64,000 nucleotides of DNA from an uncultured Ruminococcus sp. GTDB taxonomy: Bacteria; Bacillota; Clostridia; Oscillospirales; Ruminococcaceae. The stretch spans positions 675,463 through 739,462 of the forward strand of contig NZ_CAMYUE010000001.1 of NCBI RefSeq assembly GCF_947301925.1, written 5' to 3'. The stretch's first letter is position 1; each line of letters begins with the position of its first letter. A program made the position numbers and the translations under genes. The notes below the pieces were generated by a model, which worked only from the letters and a program-made list of their open reading frames with translations, made no database searches and was not told the DNA's origin. Positions 25,806 through 35,230 of this stretch are shown here, one piece after another.

Positions 25806-28800
25806 TCATGCCTTGAACAGTGTGCGTGCAAAATTGTAAATGTGGGAGTGTATACAGTTCTCACCGTGATAGCCTCCCTGAACATAGTGCCATATATGGG
25901 GCACTCCGTTCTTTGTAAAGCTGTCGTGATATCCGCTGGGGATATTGTATACGGTCTCATCGTTGCTGCCTGCGGTTATGAAGAGTATATGGGGCTCTTC
26001 GCCGCTCTTCCAGCTGAAGCTTCCCGTTACTCCCGGGGCAGGGCATATAGCTCCCACATAGCCGAAGAGGTCGGGACGCTGCATACCTATGAGCAGGGAC
26101 TCTCGTCCGCCCATTGAAAAGCCTGTGATGGCAGTATTCTCTCTGCCTGTCTTTACGCTGTAGGTCTTTTCGATGTGGGGCATGAGATCCTTGGTAAGGT
26201 CGTTGATGAAGTTGTCATACGCTGCGTTATTGGCATCGTCCATGCCCGAGCAGCTGTCCTGCGTGGCGCTGGAATAGATATACGGGAACACTACTATCAT
26301 GTCCTCTGCCTCGCCCTCTGCAATGGCGTTGCCTATTATCTGACGGGTATACATGGTGCTGTTGCCCTTGTATATCATTCTGTCCTGATTTTCCCAGTAG
26401 CCGTGCATACAGTACAGCACGGGATACTTCTTGCTCTCGTCATAGTTGGCGGGGAGAAGTATATTGTAGGGCTTGTTGCGCTTGCAGGTGGTGGAATAGT
26501 AGCTGCCGCTCTTTACGGTTCCGTACTGCACTCCCGCCTTCTCCTGATGTGAGGAGTCGGGCTCGTGATTCAGCACGTTGGGCTCCACGATCCTGGTGTA
26601 TTCGGCCATGGAATAACCGCCTGTAGTTACAGGCTCGTCCTCACTTTCCGCAGGAGCGGCCTGTTTGAACTCGGTTATCTTTCCGAGAACGTACTGCTGT
26701 ATCATCACCAGATCGGATACATTGCAGGCCTTGTCCCTGTTGACGTCAAAGGACTTTTTCAGCGCGGGAGCGTCGAACTTGTCTGCTATGAGTGCCTTTC
26801 TGGCAGCTATCATGTCGAAGCTGTCCACCACTTCATCGCCGTTGACGTCGCCGGGTATCACCTGAGTCGCCTTTGGGCCGTCTATAACTGTGCCTGCGAC
26901 TGCGCCTATGGCCTCGTCCACATAGAAGCTGTAGCTGTCTTCGGCGGTCTCCACATAGAACTGGAGATCGGTGGCGTTATCGGGTATCCTGTAATTGGTA
27001 TTGCTGAGCTGTACCCACTCGCCCTTCGGTACGCTGTCAACTATGGCTATCTTGTCGTACTTCGCCTCTTCGCCTCCGTCGCTGTACTGCAATGTAAGGT
27101 AGAACTTCTGGTCGTCGGGGCCCTCGTCGTACTTTACTACGGCGCTGAAGCTGTACTCCTCTCCCGCCTTGAACACCTTGGAGGAAAGCGAGCGGACTGC
27201 ACCGTTCCAGTTGGCCTCTCTGCCAGAACACAGGATAGAGCCGCTGCCTGCATAGTGCTCGGACTTGTTTGTCTCAACACTTGCGGAGCCTCTGCCCGTC
27301 CATGTATCTGTGCCGCTCTCAAATGTGTTGTGGAAGTAATAGCCGTTTTCGTCGGGCTCTATTGAAGCGGGCTTGCCGCTGAGTATCTTGCTTCCGTCGC
27401 TGCCGTTCCAGGACTGGCGCTCGTACTCGAAGAAGTCTATATCAGCATAGCCGCCCGTGGTCTTGGTTGCGTAGCTGTAGATGCCGCTGCGGTAGCCCGT
27501 GAAGAGCTTCAGATCGTAGGACATGGACAGCTCCTGACCAAGCTTGTTCCAGCTCTGGCCGTCATAGGAATAGTAGAAGTTGGCCTTGTCGATGTTGTTC
27601 GATGAGCTTCCGTCAGAGCCTACATTGGCGAACTTGAAGTCAACCTTGAGGTATATCTCGTCGCCGCTTAGTGCCTGCTCCGCGATTATCTTGTTGGAGC
27701 TGTTCCCGACATCGTCGCCGCCGTTTACGGACATATATATCTTTTTGGAGCCGCTGTCGTCAACGCGGACGCCGATACAGCCGTACTTCAGCTGGAATGC
27801 GGAAAGTCCTGCGTAATCGCCCGGCTTCATGTTCTTTGTATCAAGCTTTATTACGCTGTTGCAGGCAGGTCCCTCGGTACGCATGGTAAGCGTGTTGCGG
27901 GCATTGAGCAGATGTGTGGCCAGGGTCTTGTTCTTCAGACGGAGCCAGCCCTCACGCTCGGTGACAGACCATGCGCTGTTGTCGGGATTGTGGTTCCACT
28001 GCCACTCCAGCGCAAGATCGTTGGTCGAATAGTCGAAATAATCGTCGCCTGCAAGGTCTGTGCCCTTGCCCTCGTTGGGGAGCTCGATCTTGACGGGCGC
28101 CTTGCCGTTGACGCCCATCATGGGCCAGTCGTTCTGCCAGGTAACAGGTACCAGCACGGGTATTCGTCCCACAGAACCGTGATCCTGGAAGAGAAGTCCG
28201 TACCAGTTGCCGTCGGGAGTATCAACTATTCCGCCCTGGGCTACGCCTCCGCCATAGGAGCCGAGCCCCGAATCAAGAACGTACTTGCTCTCGTAATTGC
28301 CCAGGAGCTCCTTGCTCCTGTAGCATATCTCCACACGGCCTGTATTGCTGGGCCATGCGATGATGAATATGTAGTAATAGTCGCCTATCTTCTGGATATG
28401 TGAGCCCTCGCCCGAAACATATCCCTGTATATTGGTCTTGAAGAGAGTCTTGTCAACTCCGCCCTGCCTGAAGCCCGTCATCTCGGAATTGAGCTCCTTG
28501 ATCTTGATCTCGCCGCCGCCGTATACAAGATAATTCCTGCCATCGTCGTCAAAGAGTATGGAGGCATCATGGTACATACCGTTGATCTCGCTTCTCGTCC
28601 ATTCACCGTTCTCGATATCGTCGGTCTTGAAGATGTAGGACTTGTTTGTGCCGTAGCTGCCGAAAAATACATAGTACATACCGTTATGATAACGGAGACT
28701 TGCCGCCCACTGTCCGTGGGAGTAGTCGTGCTTGCCGTTGGTAAGGTTCTGGACGTCGCCGTTGGCAAGGGTATCGTAGACGTAGTTGCATATCTCCCAG

Positions 28801-29054
28801 TTCACAAGATCCTTGGACTTCATGATGGGAGCTCCCGGACTGAAGAACATGGTGGTGCTGACCATATAGTATGTATCGCCCACTCTGATAACGTCCTCGT
28901 CGGGTACGTCCGCCCATATAATGGGGTTGGACACCGTCGATACCTGCTGTGCGGCCTTGCTTTCAAGCTGCATCAGGGGCGAAGTCCCCGAAAATGCAAC
29001 AGCAGCCGCAAGGAACAGCGACAGCACTGCCCTCTTTGCTCTGAAATGATCCAT
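25806..29054 (-). CDS. GH43 - beta-sandwich - CBM22 - dockerin - CE1 esterase, multidomain xylan-degrading enzyme
   Basis: 1082 residues, signal peptide about 1-36. GH43 five-blade propeller (about 43-330): PDEDVIRVGDTYYM carries the base Asp52, MYHDASILFDDDGRNY the second Asp, VSGEGSHIQKIGDYYY the acid Glu. A concanavalin-like GH43 C-terminal module follows (about 340-550). A CBM22/4_9-type module starts at GYYFHNTFESGTDTWTGRG (about 568-725). The internal type I dockerin (about 735-800) has GDVNGDEVVDSFD and DVNRDKACNVSD. The last 270 residues form a CE1 esterase with ITGFSMGGRESL (Ser nucleophile) and YHGENCIHSHIY (His). Expected to remove xylosyl or arabinosyl units and feruloyl or acetyl esters from the same chain. 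Secreted, cohesin-docked. Confidence 0.92.
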   Translation of the reverse strand: MDHFRAKRAVLSLFLAAAVAFSGTSPLMQLESKAAQQVSTVSNPIIWADVPDEDVIRVGDTYYMVSTTMFFSPGAPIMKSKDLVNWEICNYVYDTLANGDVQNLTNGKHDYSHGQWAASLRYHNGMYYVFFGSYGTNKSYIFKTDDIENGEWTRSEINGMYHDASILFDDDGRNYLVYGGGEIKIKELNSEMTGFRQGGVDKTLFKTNIQGYVSGEGSHIQKIGDYYYIFIIAWPSNTGRVEICYRSKELLGNYESKYVLDSGLGSYGGGVAQGGIVDTPDGNWYGLLFQDHGSVGRIPVLVPVTWQNDWPMMGVNGKAPVKIELPNEGKGTDLAGDDYFDYSTNDLALEWQWNHNPDNSAWSVTEREGWLRLKNKTLATHLLNARNTLTMRTEGPACNSVIKLDTKNMKPGDYAGLSAFQLKYGCIGVRVDDSGSKKIYMSVNGGDDVGNSSNKIIAEQALSGDEIYLKVDFKFANVGSDGSSSNNIDKANFYYSYDGQSWNKLGQELSMSYDLKLFTGYRSGIYSYATKTTGGYADIDFFEYERQSWNGSDGSKILSGKPASIEPDENGYYFHNTFESGTDTWTGRGSASVETNKSEHYAGSGSILCSGREANWNGAVRSLSSKVFKAGEEYSFSAVVKYDEGPDDQKFYLTLQYSDGGEEAKYDKIAIVDSVPKGEWVQLSNTNYRIPDNATDLQFYVETAEDSYSFYVDEAIGAVAGTVIDGPKATQVIPGDVNGDEVVDSFDMIAARKALIADKFDAPALKKSFDVNRDKACNVSDLVMIQQYVLGKITEFKQAAPAESEDEPVTTGGYSMAEYTRIVEPNVLNHEPDSSHQEKAGVQYGTVKSGSYYSTTCKRNKPYNILLPANYDESKKYPVLYCMHGYWENQDRMIYKGNSTMYTRQIIGNAIAEGEAEDMIVVFPYIYSSATQDSCSGMDDANNAAYDNFINDLTKDLMPHIEKTYSVKTGRENTAITGFSMGGRESLLIGMQRPDLFGYVGAICPAPGVTGSFSWKSGEEPHILFITAGSNDETVYNIPSGYHDSFTKNGVPHIWHYVQGGYHGENCIHSHIYNFARTLFKA

Positions 29055-29175
29055 AAGTAATTCCTCCTTCAGTTAATATCCCCTATTATTCTATCTGATG
29101 AGACAGTCTGCCGTCAATTGTTTTTTATGCTCTGTATATAACATTATGACGAAATATCCCATCTTGTTGATTAAT

Positions 29176-29204
29176 ATTGTATCATATCGCTAATATACTT
29201 ACAA
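29176..29204 (-). promoter_or_regulatory. promoter of the GH43-CE1 gene
   Basis: Minus strand TTGTAA (29204-29199), 17 bases, TACAAT (29181-29176). The leader would be about 115 nt. Confidence 0.5.
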
Positions 29205-29294
29205 CCGACATTTTGCAGATTTGGTGGATAAAACAATTAATACATCGTCTATTTCAACAAATTACCACAAGATTTTTCTATAAAAACGCTTATA

Positions 29295-29323
29295 TTGACA
29301 TCTCTATATAAATATGCTATAAT
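29295..29323 (+). promoter_or_regulatory. promoter of the NlpC/P60-dockerin gene
   Basis: TTGACA (29295-29300), 17 bases, TATAAT (29318-29323); AAAGGGG follows before the ATG. Confidence 0.75.
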
Positions 29324-29356
29324 AAATTATGAACAATTTGTGAAAGGGGCTCTACT

Positions 29357-31768
29357 ATGGCTCATTCCAGTAATATATTACGCAGAGCTGCGGCTCTGTT
29401 CGTTTCAATCACTATGATATTCACCTGCTGCTTCTTCACCGGCAAGGGTACAAAAGCAAAGGCGGCAGTTTTAAATAATCCCAACGGAGTTTTTCTCAGC
29501 GAGGCCTTCAATATCGCAGGCGGCAACCGATATCACGAGCCAAGGTCCCAGTGGGTGAACTTCCTCGACAGATACTCAAAAAATGATTACTATTTAGGTA
29601 CTCCCTTCGACTATTGGCTGTATTCCGCCTCTCCCAGAGGCGATAACTGGCAGGCTGAGGAGGGCTACGGAAGCTATCTTGTACAGGGAGGCGGTTCCTA
29701 CTACAACGGCGGAATGAACAGCACAGGCTTCATATGGCACGCTGTGGCAAAAAGCCTTTCAGAGGCAACAGAACTGGATATGTCCGTAACGGGAAAATGG
29801 GTCCCTATGCTCAACGGCTTCAATACCGCAGGCTTCTCCAGACCGTGCTGGTCGGGAGGAAACAACCGCTGGTATGACTTTATCAAAACCTACAACGTCA
29901 AATATTACGAATTCAGCACAAAGGCTGCCATGCTGGACAGCGGCGTGCTGGAAAAGGGCGACATAATCTGGTGCGTGGACAGCGCTGTGGGCTCTCTTAT
30001 GAGCGGTCTCAGCATACCTGCGGACAATCATCATGTGGGCATATACATGGGCGACGGCTCCTCCGACATCTGGTGGCAGACAGGTCCCACTACAGGCGAC
30101 GGTGATTACTCCGCACAGTACAACAGCATCAACCCCATTTACGGTTGCGCTTCATGGAGCACCTACATCGTCCTCCCATGGGACGGTATCAGCTCATGGC
30201 AGCCTGCTGTGACTACTACCACGACCTCGTCCCAGCAGTCCCCCACAACAACTACTTCATCCATATACCGCGAAAGAAGCACAAGAACTGTCACAGCGGG
30301 ACTGAAAAATCCCGACGGCGTTTACTTCAACGACGCTATCCGCTCGGCAAGCAGCGGCAAGGCTGATATCTCGCTGAGCCAGTGGCAGAGCTTCATAAAC
30401 GAATACACCTCCAACGATTACTACATAGGTACCCCCTACTCCACCTGGCTGTACGCCGCCTGCCCGCGCGGCGATCTCTGGCAGTATTACGAAGGGTGCA
30501 GGGACACCATCGTGAATACGGGAGGCTCTGCTACAGACGGCGGTCTCAACTGCATGGCATTCGTATGGCACGCTATGGCTAAGGGTATATCCGTGAAAAC
30601 AGGCTGCTCCCTTGAATACGCAGGCACACTGGTGCCCTTCAACGACAGCTTCAATACCATGTTCACTCGCAGCTCATGGAGCGGCGGAGGCGGCTGGCTC
30701 TCATACCTCAACCGCTATGACATAAGATATTATGAGTTCTCCACAAAGGCGGAAATGCTGGGCAGCGGCGCTCTACGCAAGGGCGATATAATCTGGTGCG
30801 TGGACGGATACTGCGGCACAGGCCTTGACGGTCTCCGTCAGCTCTCCGACAATCACCATATCGGCATATACACCGGCAACGGCTACACCGACTGGTGGTG
30901 GCAGTCGGGTCCCACTCTCGGAGACGCCAATTTCAACTCCCAGAAGAACAGTATAAATCCTGTTTACGGCTGTTCCGACAGAAATACTTATGTGGTGATC
31001 CCCTTTGCAGACGAGATAGTAAGGGATATTGCTGTTACAACTACAAGGCCGACTACTACGACAACGACCACAACGACCACCACTACAACTACGACCACAA
31101 CGACTACTACAACTACGACAACGACAACGACAACAACTACTACAACGACAACTACTACGACCACAACAACTACCACATCAACGACGACGACTACAACTAC
31201 TACCACAACTACCACCGAGCCGCAGTCAACAACGACTGCTGCCGAGGTCTGTCCCGTGGTGCTCAATTCCTCGGCTCATGAGATGATACTCCGCAAAGGT
31301 ATCGCTCCCAAGGATATCATTTCCTCTGCGGAAATTGGCGGCGAAACCCTTGAGCCCGAAGAACTCAGCTTCGGAAGCTCAGGTGAGCCCGAACTGGAAT
31401 TCCGCAGGGAGGACGACACCTTTATATGCTCAGTCAGCCTGTATTTCGGCAACGAACTGCTGGCCGCGCCTTCAGTAGCAACTGTACTGAAGGGCGACGT
31501 CAATATGGACGGCGAAGTAAACGCCGTTGACGCAAGTCTGGTGCTGAGCTGCTACGCTAACCTCTCGGTAGGCAATGAGTGGAGCTTTACGGGCGCCGAT
31601 GATGAGGAGGATATCATGGAGCGGCTGGCTTATCTGGCCGCGGATATAGATACCGAATCCGCCACCATGTGCAGCGAGCCGGGAACAAAGATCGATAGCA
31701 TTGACGCTTCAAGGATACTGGCCTATTATGCGCTGTCCGCAGTGGGCAAGGAGCCTCAATGGGAATAG
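29357..31768 (+). CDS. secreted tandem NlpC/P60-like protein with poly-Thr linker and dockerin-like C-terminus
   Basis: 803 residues, signal peptide about 1-37. Two homologous domains of about 240 residues (about 40-275 and 315-550) share NPxGVxxxxA, SQW, NDYYLGTP, GDIIWCVD and YSxxNSINPIYGC blocks. Each has the NlpC/P60 pattern of a Cys motif, here NCMAFVWHA with Cys399 in domain 2, and the His motif NHHIGIYTGNG (His500/501; domain 1 NHHVGIYMGDG, His225/226). In domain 1 the Cys is replaced by Ser122 (NSTGFIWHA), so it may be inactive. A nearly pure poly-Thr linker (about 560-625) leads to a dockerin-like end (KGDVNMDGEVNAVDASLVL, then a second loop with KIDSIDASRILAYY). Probably a wall- or amide-cleaving hydrolase attached to the complex; substrate unknown. 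Confidence 0.8.
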   Translation: MAHSSNILRRAAALFVSITMIFTCCFFTGKGTKAKAAVLNNPNGVFLSEAFNIAGGNRYHEPRSQWVNFLDRYSKNDYYLGTPFDYWLYSASPRGDNWQAEEGYGSYLVQGGGSYYNGGMNSTGFIWHAVAKSLSEATELDMSVTGKWVPMLNGFNTAGFSRPCWSGGNNRWYDFIKTYNVKYYEFSTKAAMLDSGVLEKGDIIWCVDSAVGSLMSGLSIPADNHHVGIYMGDGSSDIWWQTGPTTGDGDYSAQYNSINPIYGCASWSTYIVLPWDGISSWQPAVTTTTTSSQQSPTTTTSSIYRERSTRTVTAGLKNPDGVYFNDAIRSASSGKADISLSQWQSFINEYTSNDYYIGTPYSTWLYAACPRGDLWQYYEGCRDTIVNTGGSATDGGLNCMAFVWHAMAKGISVKTGCSLEYAGTLVPFNDSFNTMFTRSSWSGGGGWLSYLNRYDIRYYEFSTKAEMLGSGALRKGDIIWCVDGYCGTGLDGLRQLSDNHHIGIYTGNGYTDWWWQSGPTLGDANFNSQKNSINPVYGCSDRNTYVVIPFADEIVRDIAVTTTRPTTTTTTTTTTTTTTTTTTTTTTTTTTTTTTTTTTTTTTTTTTSTTTTTTTTTTTTEPQSTTTAAEVCPVVLNSSAHEMILRKGIAPKDIISSAEIGGETLEPEELSFGSSGEPELEFRREDDTFICSVSLYFGNELLAAPSVATVLKGDVNMDGEVNAVDASLVLSCYANLSVGNEWSFTGADDEEDIMERLAYLAADIDTESATMCSEPGTKIDSIDASRILAYYALSAVGKEPQWE
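31036..31240 (+). repeat. ACN-triplet low-complexity tract coding poly-Thr
   Basis: About 200 bases made almost wholly of ACA/ACT/ACG/ACC triplets, coding the Thr linker. Codon choice varies within the tract, so it is not a simple dinucleotide or trinucleotide microsatellite. Such linkers are usually O-glycosylated. Confidence 0.85.
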
Positions 31769-31779
31769 TACGGTAAATG

Positions 31780-31818
31780 AAAAGCCTGAAAGCAGCAAAA
31801 AGCTGTTTTCAGGCTTTT
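31780..31818. terminator. bidirectional terminator
   Basis: AAAAGCCTGAAA (31780-31791) pairs with TTTTCAGGCTTTT (31806-31818), with an inner AGCAGC..GCTGT stem; lies between two convergent genes. Confidence 0.85.
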
Positions 31819-31842
31819 GTATTTGTTGCATATTAGCTTTTT

Positions 31843-32229
31843 TCAGTCGCTCCAGTAGCCGTGAGAGCCGCCGCCGCGGTTTCCGCCGCTGCCACCCTTG
31901 CTGCCGCTTTCGTTCACGACGCTCTGAACTCCGCCCGGGTCCATGCTCCCCGTATTCGCAAACAGATCGTCCATTCCTGCGTTCCTGTCGCTGAAGTTGT
32001 ACTTCTCACGCTGCTGACGCTCTGTGTTCTCACGCATGGCCTTTTCCGTCTCCATGTCTGCACGGAGGAGCTCCGCAAATTCAAGGCTCCTGTTTCCGCT
32101 TATATCCCCGAGATATACGTTGTTGCGCTGTCTTTCGCCGCGCTTCTCCCGCTGCTCGTCCTCGATATAGTCCGCAGCAGCAGTTATGCCGTCAAACAGA
32201 AGGTCCAGCAGTCCGTAGCCTCTTCTCAT
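31843..32229 (-). CDS. hypothetical hydrophilic protein with Gly-rich tail
   Basis: 128 residues, no signal peptide. N-terminal hydrophobic helix (LLDLLFDGITAAADYI), a charged central helix region (EFAELLRADMETEKAMRENT) and a Gly/Ser-rich C-terminus (GGSGGNRGGGSHG). AAAGGGG lies before the ATG. I do not recognise the family; the composition is similar to small phage- or spore-associated proteins but nothing is decisive. Confidence 0.65.
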   Translation of the reverse strand: MRRGYGLLDLLFDGITAAADYIEDEQREKRGERQRNNVYLGDISGNRSLEFAELLRADMETEKAMRENTERQQREKYNFSDRNAGMDDLFANTGSMDPGGVQSVVNESGSKGGSGGNRGGGSHGYWSD

Positions 32230-32363
32230 AATAACGCCCCTTTCTCATTTCCATATCATTACAGGCCTCCCCATAGGCCGCTACACCTATTATACCACAG
32301 GTGATAAGTTTTGGCAAGTTTTTTGCGCATCGCTTTTTCGACAACTCCCCCCTGCCTGCGCTG

Positions 32364-32392
32364 TTGACATTTTTCCCTGTATAGTGTATAAT
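32364..32392 (+). promoter_or_regulatory. promoter of smpB
   Basis: Perfect consensus TTGACA (32364-32369), 17 bases, TATAAT (32387-32392); about 19-nt leader before the ATG with AGGAGATG. Confidence 0.8.
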
Positions 32393-32417
32393 CTTTACAT
32401 GAACAGGAGATGATATT

Positions 32418-32882
32418 ATGCGTTCAAAAGGTACCAAGACTATTGCCGAGAACCGCAAGGCACGCCACGATTACTTCGTCCTCGAATCCTATGAAGCAGG
32501 TATTGAGCTTGTGGGCACCGAGGTAAAATCCATTCGTCAGGGCGGTGTGAATCTCAAGGACTCATGGTGCTCTATCGACAAGGGCGAGCTCTTCGTCCGC
32601 GGTATGCATATCTCCCCCTATGAGAAAGGCAATATCTTCAACCGCGACCCCATGAGAGTCAGAAAGCTCCTCATGCACAAGCGCGAGATAAATAAACTCT
32701 ACGGCACTCTCAAACAGGAGGGACTGTCCCTCATCCCGCTGAGCCTTTACTTCAAGGACTCAAGGGTGAAAATGCAGCTGGGACTCTGCAAGGGCAAAAA
32801 GCTCTACGACAAACGCGCTGATATAGCAAAGCGCGACGCTAACCGCGAAATAGACCGGAATCTGAAATCACGGAACAGATAA
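32418..32882 (+). CDS. smpB: SsrA-binding protein (trans-translation)
   Basis: 154 residues, normal length. [34 protein letters not shown] is the conserved SmpB N-terminal OB-fold region, and [15 protein letters not shown] C-terminus ([20 protein letters not shown]) the tail that enters the ribosome. SmpB brings tmRNA to stalled ribosomes. No tmRNA gene was seen nearby. Likely co-transcribed with the S66 peptidase 13 bases downstream. Confidence 0.97.
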   Translation: MRSKGTKTIAENRKARHDYFVLESYEAGIELVGTEVKSIRQGGVNLKDSWCSIDKGELFVRGMHISPYEKGNIFNRDPMRVRKLLMHKREINKLYGTLKQEGLSLIPLSLYFKDSRVKMQLGLCKGKKLYDKRADIAKRDANREIDRNLKSRNR

Positions 32883-32895
32883 GGAATGTTGATCT

Positions 32896-34017
32896 ATGAT
32901 ATACCCGCAACCACTGAAAAAAGGCGATAAGGTCGCCGTAATATGCCTTTCAAGCGGAATTATCGGTGAGCCGTACTGTTCTCACGAAAAGGCGCAGGGC
33001 GAAAAGATGCTACGCGAATTCGGCCTTGAACCCGTTTTCACCGAACACGCCCTCATGGGCAAGGATTACATAATGTCCCACCCCGAGGCTCGTGCCGCAG
33101 ACCTTAAAGCCGCTTTCCTTGACGACTCCGTAAAGGGCATCATCACCGCTATCGGCGGTATCGACACCTTCCGCACCTTCCCCTTTCTCATGGAGGACGC
33201 GGAGTTCATCAATGCCATAAAGCAGCACCCTAAGTTCTTCCTCGGTTTTTCCGACACTACCAATAACCACTTCATGTTCCACCGTCTCGGCTTGCAGACC
33301 TTCTACGGTCAGGCATTTATGTGCGACTTAGCTGAGCTTTCGGGAGATATGCTCCCCTACTCAAAGGCGCAGTTCGAGAGCTGCTTTGCTCCATATTACG
33401 GCAGGAGGATAACTCCATCAGATGTGTGGTATGAGGAGAGAAGCGATTTCTCCGCAGCTGCTGTGGGAACTATGCCTGTTTCTCACAGGGAGGAGCACGG
33501 ATATGAGCTCTTGCAGGGCAGCCCCGTTTTCGAGGGACAGCTGCTGGGCGGCTGTGTTGACAGCATGGGCGAAATGCTCATGACAGGAAATGCAGAGAGG
33601 TACGAAGAATTCCTCGCTGAGGACTTCGGGAAATGCCCGCAGTTCAGAGAGGATATGACTGTGCAGGCAGAGATAACCAAAAGATATAATATCTTCCCTG
33701 CCGCCGAAGAATGGCGCGGAAAGATACTGTTCGCGGAAACCAGCGAGATCATGCCGACTCCCGTAATGCTGGGTGAATACCTTGAAGTCCTGAAAAAACA
33801 TGGAGTTTTTGATAATATCAGCGGTATCATCATCGGCAAGCCCATGAATGAGAAGTATTACCGGGAGTACAAGGACGTATGGCGCGAGACCGTTGATAAT
33901 GCGGAGCTCCCCATGCTCTATAATGTGAACTTCGGTCACGGAGCTCCGAGAGCTATTCTCCCATACGGTGCTATGGCCCGCATTGACGCAAACAAACAGG
34001 AAATAACACTGACATAA
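32896..34017 (+). CDS. S66-family LD-carboxypeptidase / MccF-like serine peptidase
   Basis: 373 residues, about normal for S66. LKKGDKVAVICLSSG (1-20) is the family start; FLGFSDTTNNHF carries the nucleophile Ser119; ILFAETSE and NFGHGAPRAILPYG supply the Glu and His of the Ser-Glu-His triad. S66 peptidases trim muropeptides (LdcA) or cleave acyl-adenylate toxins (MccF). The large insert (about 165-235) suggests the MccF-like branch, so self-immunity or detoxification is possible. No signal peptide: cytoplasmic. Confidence 0.88.
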   Translation: MIYPQPLKKGDKVAVICLSSGIIGEPYCSHEKAQGEKMLREFGLEPVFTEHALMGKDYIMSHPEARAADLKAAFLDDSVKGIITAIGGIDTFRTFPFLMEDAEFINAIKQHPKFFLGFSDTTNNHFMFHRLGLQTFYGQAFMCDLAELSGDMLPYSKAQFESCFAPYYGRRITPSDVWYEERSDFSAAAVGTMPVSHREEHGYELLQGSPVFEGQLLGGCVDSMGEMLMTGNAERYEEFLAEDFGKCPQFREDMTVQAEITKRYNIFPAAEEWRGKILFAETSEIMPTPVMLGEYLEVLKKHGVFDNISGIIIGKPMNEKYYREYKDVWRETVDNAELPMLYNVNFGHGAPRAILPYGAMARIDANKQEITLT

Positions 34018-34025
34018 AAATAACG

Positions 34026-34069
34026 ACACTGTTTGCAGTTGACAACCGACCGCAAACAGTGTATTTTTT
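34026..34069 (+). terminator. terminator of smpB-S66 operon
   Basis: Eleven-base perfect stem ACACTGTTTGC (34026-34036) with GCAAACAGTGT (34052-34062), then A and seven T. Confidence 0.9.
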
Positions 34070-34166
34070 TATCCTAAGCATTTCAGCACCGCGCCCGGAA
34101 GTTTATCGTATGACGCGCAATGCGCTGAATGTGTGACGGGGACTTATGGCTGGACTGTTACATTTC

Positions 34167-34862
34167 TTATATAATCTTTCTCTTTGCTTCTCTTGCTTTA
34201 TGTGTTTCCAAATCAGCCAGTCTTGTCGGGAGCGGAATATGGCTCTCTTTATCGGTGAGTTTTAACGCAAGTGAGCAGGCTGTATCAATTGAGATATAGT
34301 TCCCGACAGAAATGAATACCGGCTTGACATCCTTGTGTGTGCGCAAGGCTCTGCCGTATACTTCGCTGTCTATGACAATATCCGTATAGCTGCCTGCTTC
34401 ATTTTCCGGCTCAATATAGTCGGTCTTTTTATCCACACGGAAATAGGTCTTTGCGATACCGATAGTCGGTTTGTTCAGATAAAATGAAGCGTGAGTTGCA
34501 ATACCCATATGGCGCGGGTGAAGATATCCGTTGCCGTCAAATATGAAAATATCCGGACTTGTTTCAAGCAGCTCCACTGTTTTCAGTATCAGCGGCAGCT
34601 CCCTGAACGCAAGGAATCCAGGCATATACGGCACTTCAATCTTTCCGCTGTATTGCTTCTTTTCAACTACCTCATGAGAACTGAAGCCGATTACAACAAT
34701 GCAGCACACCGCATATTCATCATCGCCCTGATTCCAGTATGCAAGATCGACGCCTGCAACGAGCTTCACTTCGCCGGTCTCAGATCTATCAACAGTTTCT
34801 ATCCTGTCACGCAGTTCATTCTGCTGTCTCAGGAATTCTTTCTGCATTTCACTTGATTCCAT
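34167..34862 (-). CDS. nfi: endonuclease V
   Basis: Start at ATG 34862 (MESSEMQKEFLRQQ); GTG 34871 is possible and overlaps the stop of the fragment upstream. 231 residues. Endonuclease V motifs: KLVAGVDLAYW (catalytic Asp), VPYMPGFLAFRELPLIL, FIFDGNGYLHPRHMGIATH (second catalytic Asp in DGNG) and NKPTIGIAKTYF. It nicks DNA one base 3' of deaminated purines (hypoxanthine). All catalytic residues seem present. Confidence 0.95.
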   Translation of the reverse strand: MESSEMQKEFLRQQNELRDRIETVDRSETGEVKLVAGVDLAYWNQGDDEYAVCCIVVIGFSSHEVVEKKQYSGKIEVPYMPGFLAFRELPLILKTVELLETSPDIFIFDGNGYLHPRHMGIATHASFYLNKPTIGIAKTYFRVDKKTDYIEPENEAGSYTDIVIDSEVYGRALRTHKDVKPVFISVGNYISIDTACSLALKLTDKESHIPLPTRLADLETHKAREAKRKII

Positions 34863-34867
34863 TTTGA

Positions 34868-35145
34868 TCACTCTTTTCTTTCTTCATAATCCGACATGGC
34901 CATCTCAAATGCCTGTAAATACTCTGGGTATCTGCTGCTTGCCTTTCTGAAATACTGATAGCAGAAACTGTTTCTCAGACCGCAGTATACAGTTCCGGGA
35001 AATATATCTGCGGCGTTTCAGAGATTTCAGTTTTCAGGCTCACATTATCCCCGCTATAAAATGAAATGCCCTCCGCAGAAGGCAGTATGTTCCGATATTT
35101 GCCCGTTGACGGCTCTTTTATCAGACTACCAATGTATTGAGTATA
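34868..35145 (-). pseudogene. decayed, frameshifted gene remnant upstream of endonuclease V
   Basis: Two minus-strand frames of protein-like composition follow each other and overlap. Frame A (35145-34975) reads GSLIKEPSTGKYRNILPSAE ... PQIYFPELYTAV and stops; frame B (to 34868) reads GTVYCGLRNSFCYQYFRKAS ... LQAFEMAMSDYEERKE and stops at the TGA that overlaps the alternative GTG of endonuclease V. Neither has a start or RBS. This looks like the C-terminal part of a gene broken by a frameshift and truncated at its 5' end. Family not recognised. Confidence 0.35.
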
Positions 35146-35230
35146 TCACAGGGCAGCTGAATTGTCAATATCTGCATGGATGACCTTATCGATCATTAAA
35201 TGCCAGCATGAAGATGTCTGAACCATTGGC

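Larger units (their letters stand above)
29055..29356. other. 302-bp divergent intergenic region
   Basis: AT-rich; holds the two back-to-back promoters listed separately and no gene. I see no other clear structure. Confidence 0.6.

Noticed and set aside
30988..31266. Minus-strand frame coding almost only Val
   Set aside because: Antisense of the poly-Thr linker codons; not a gene.
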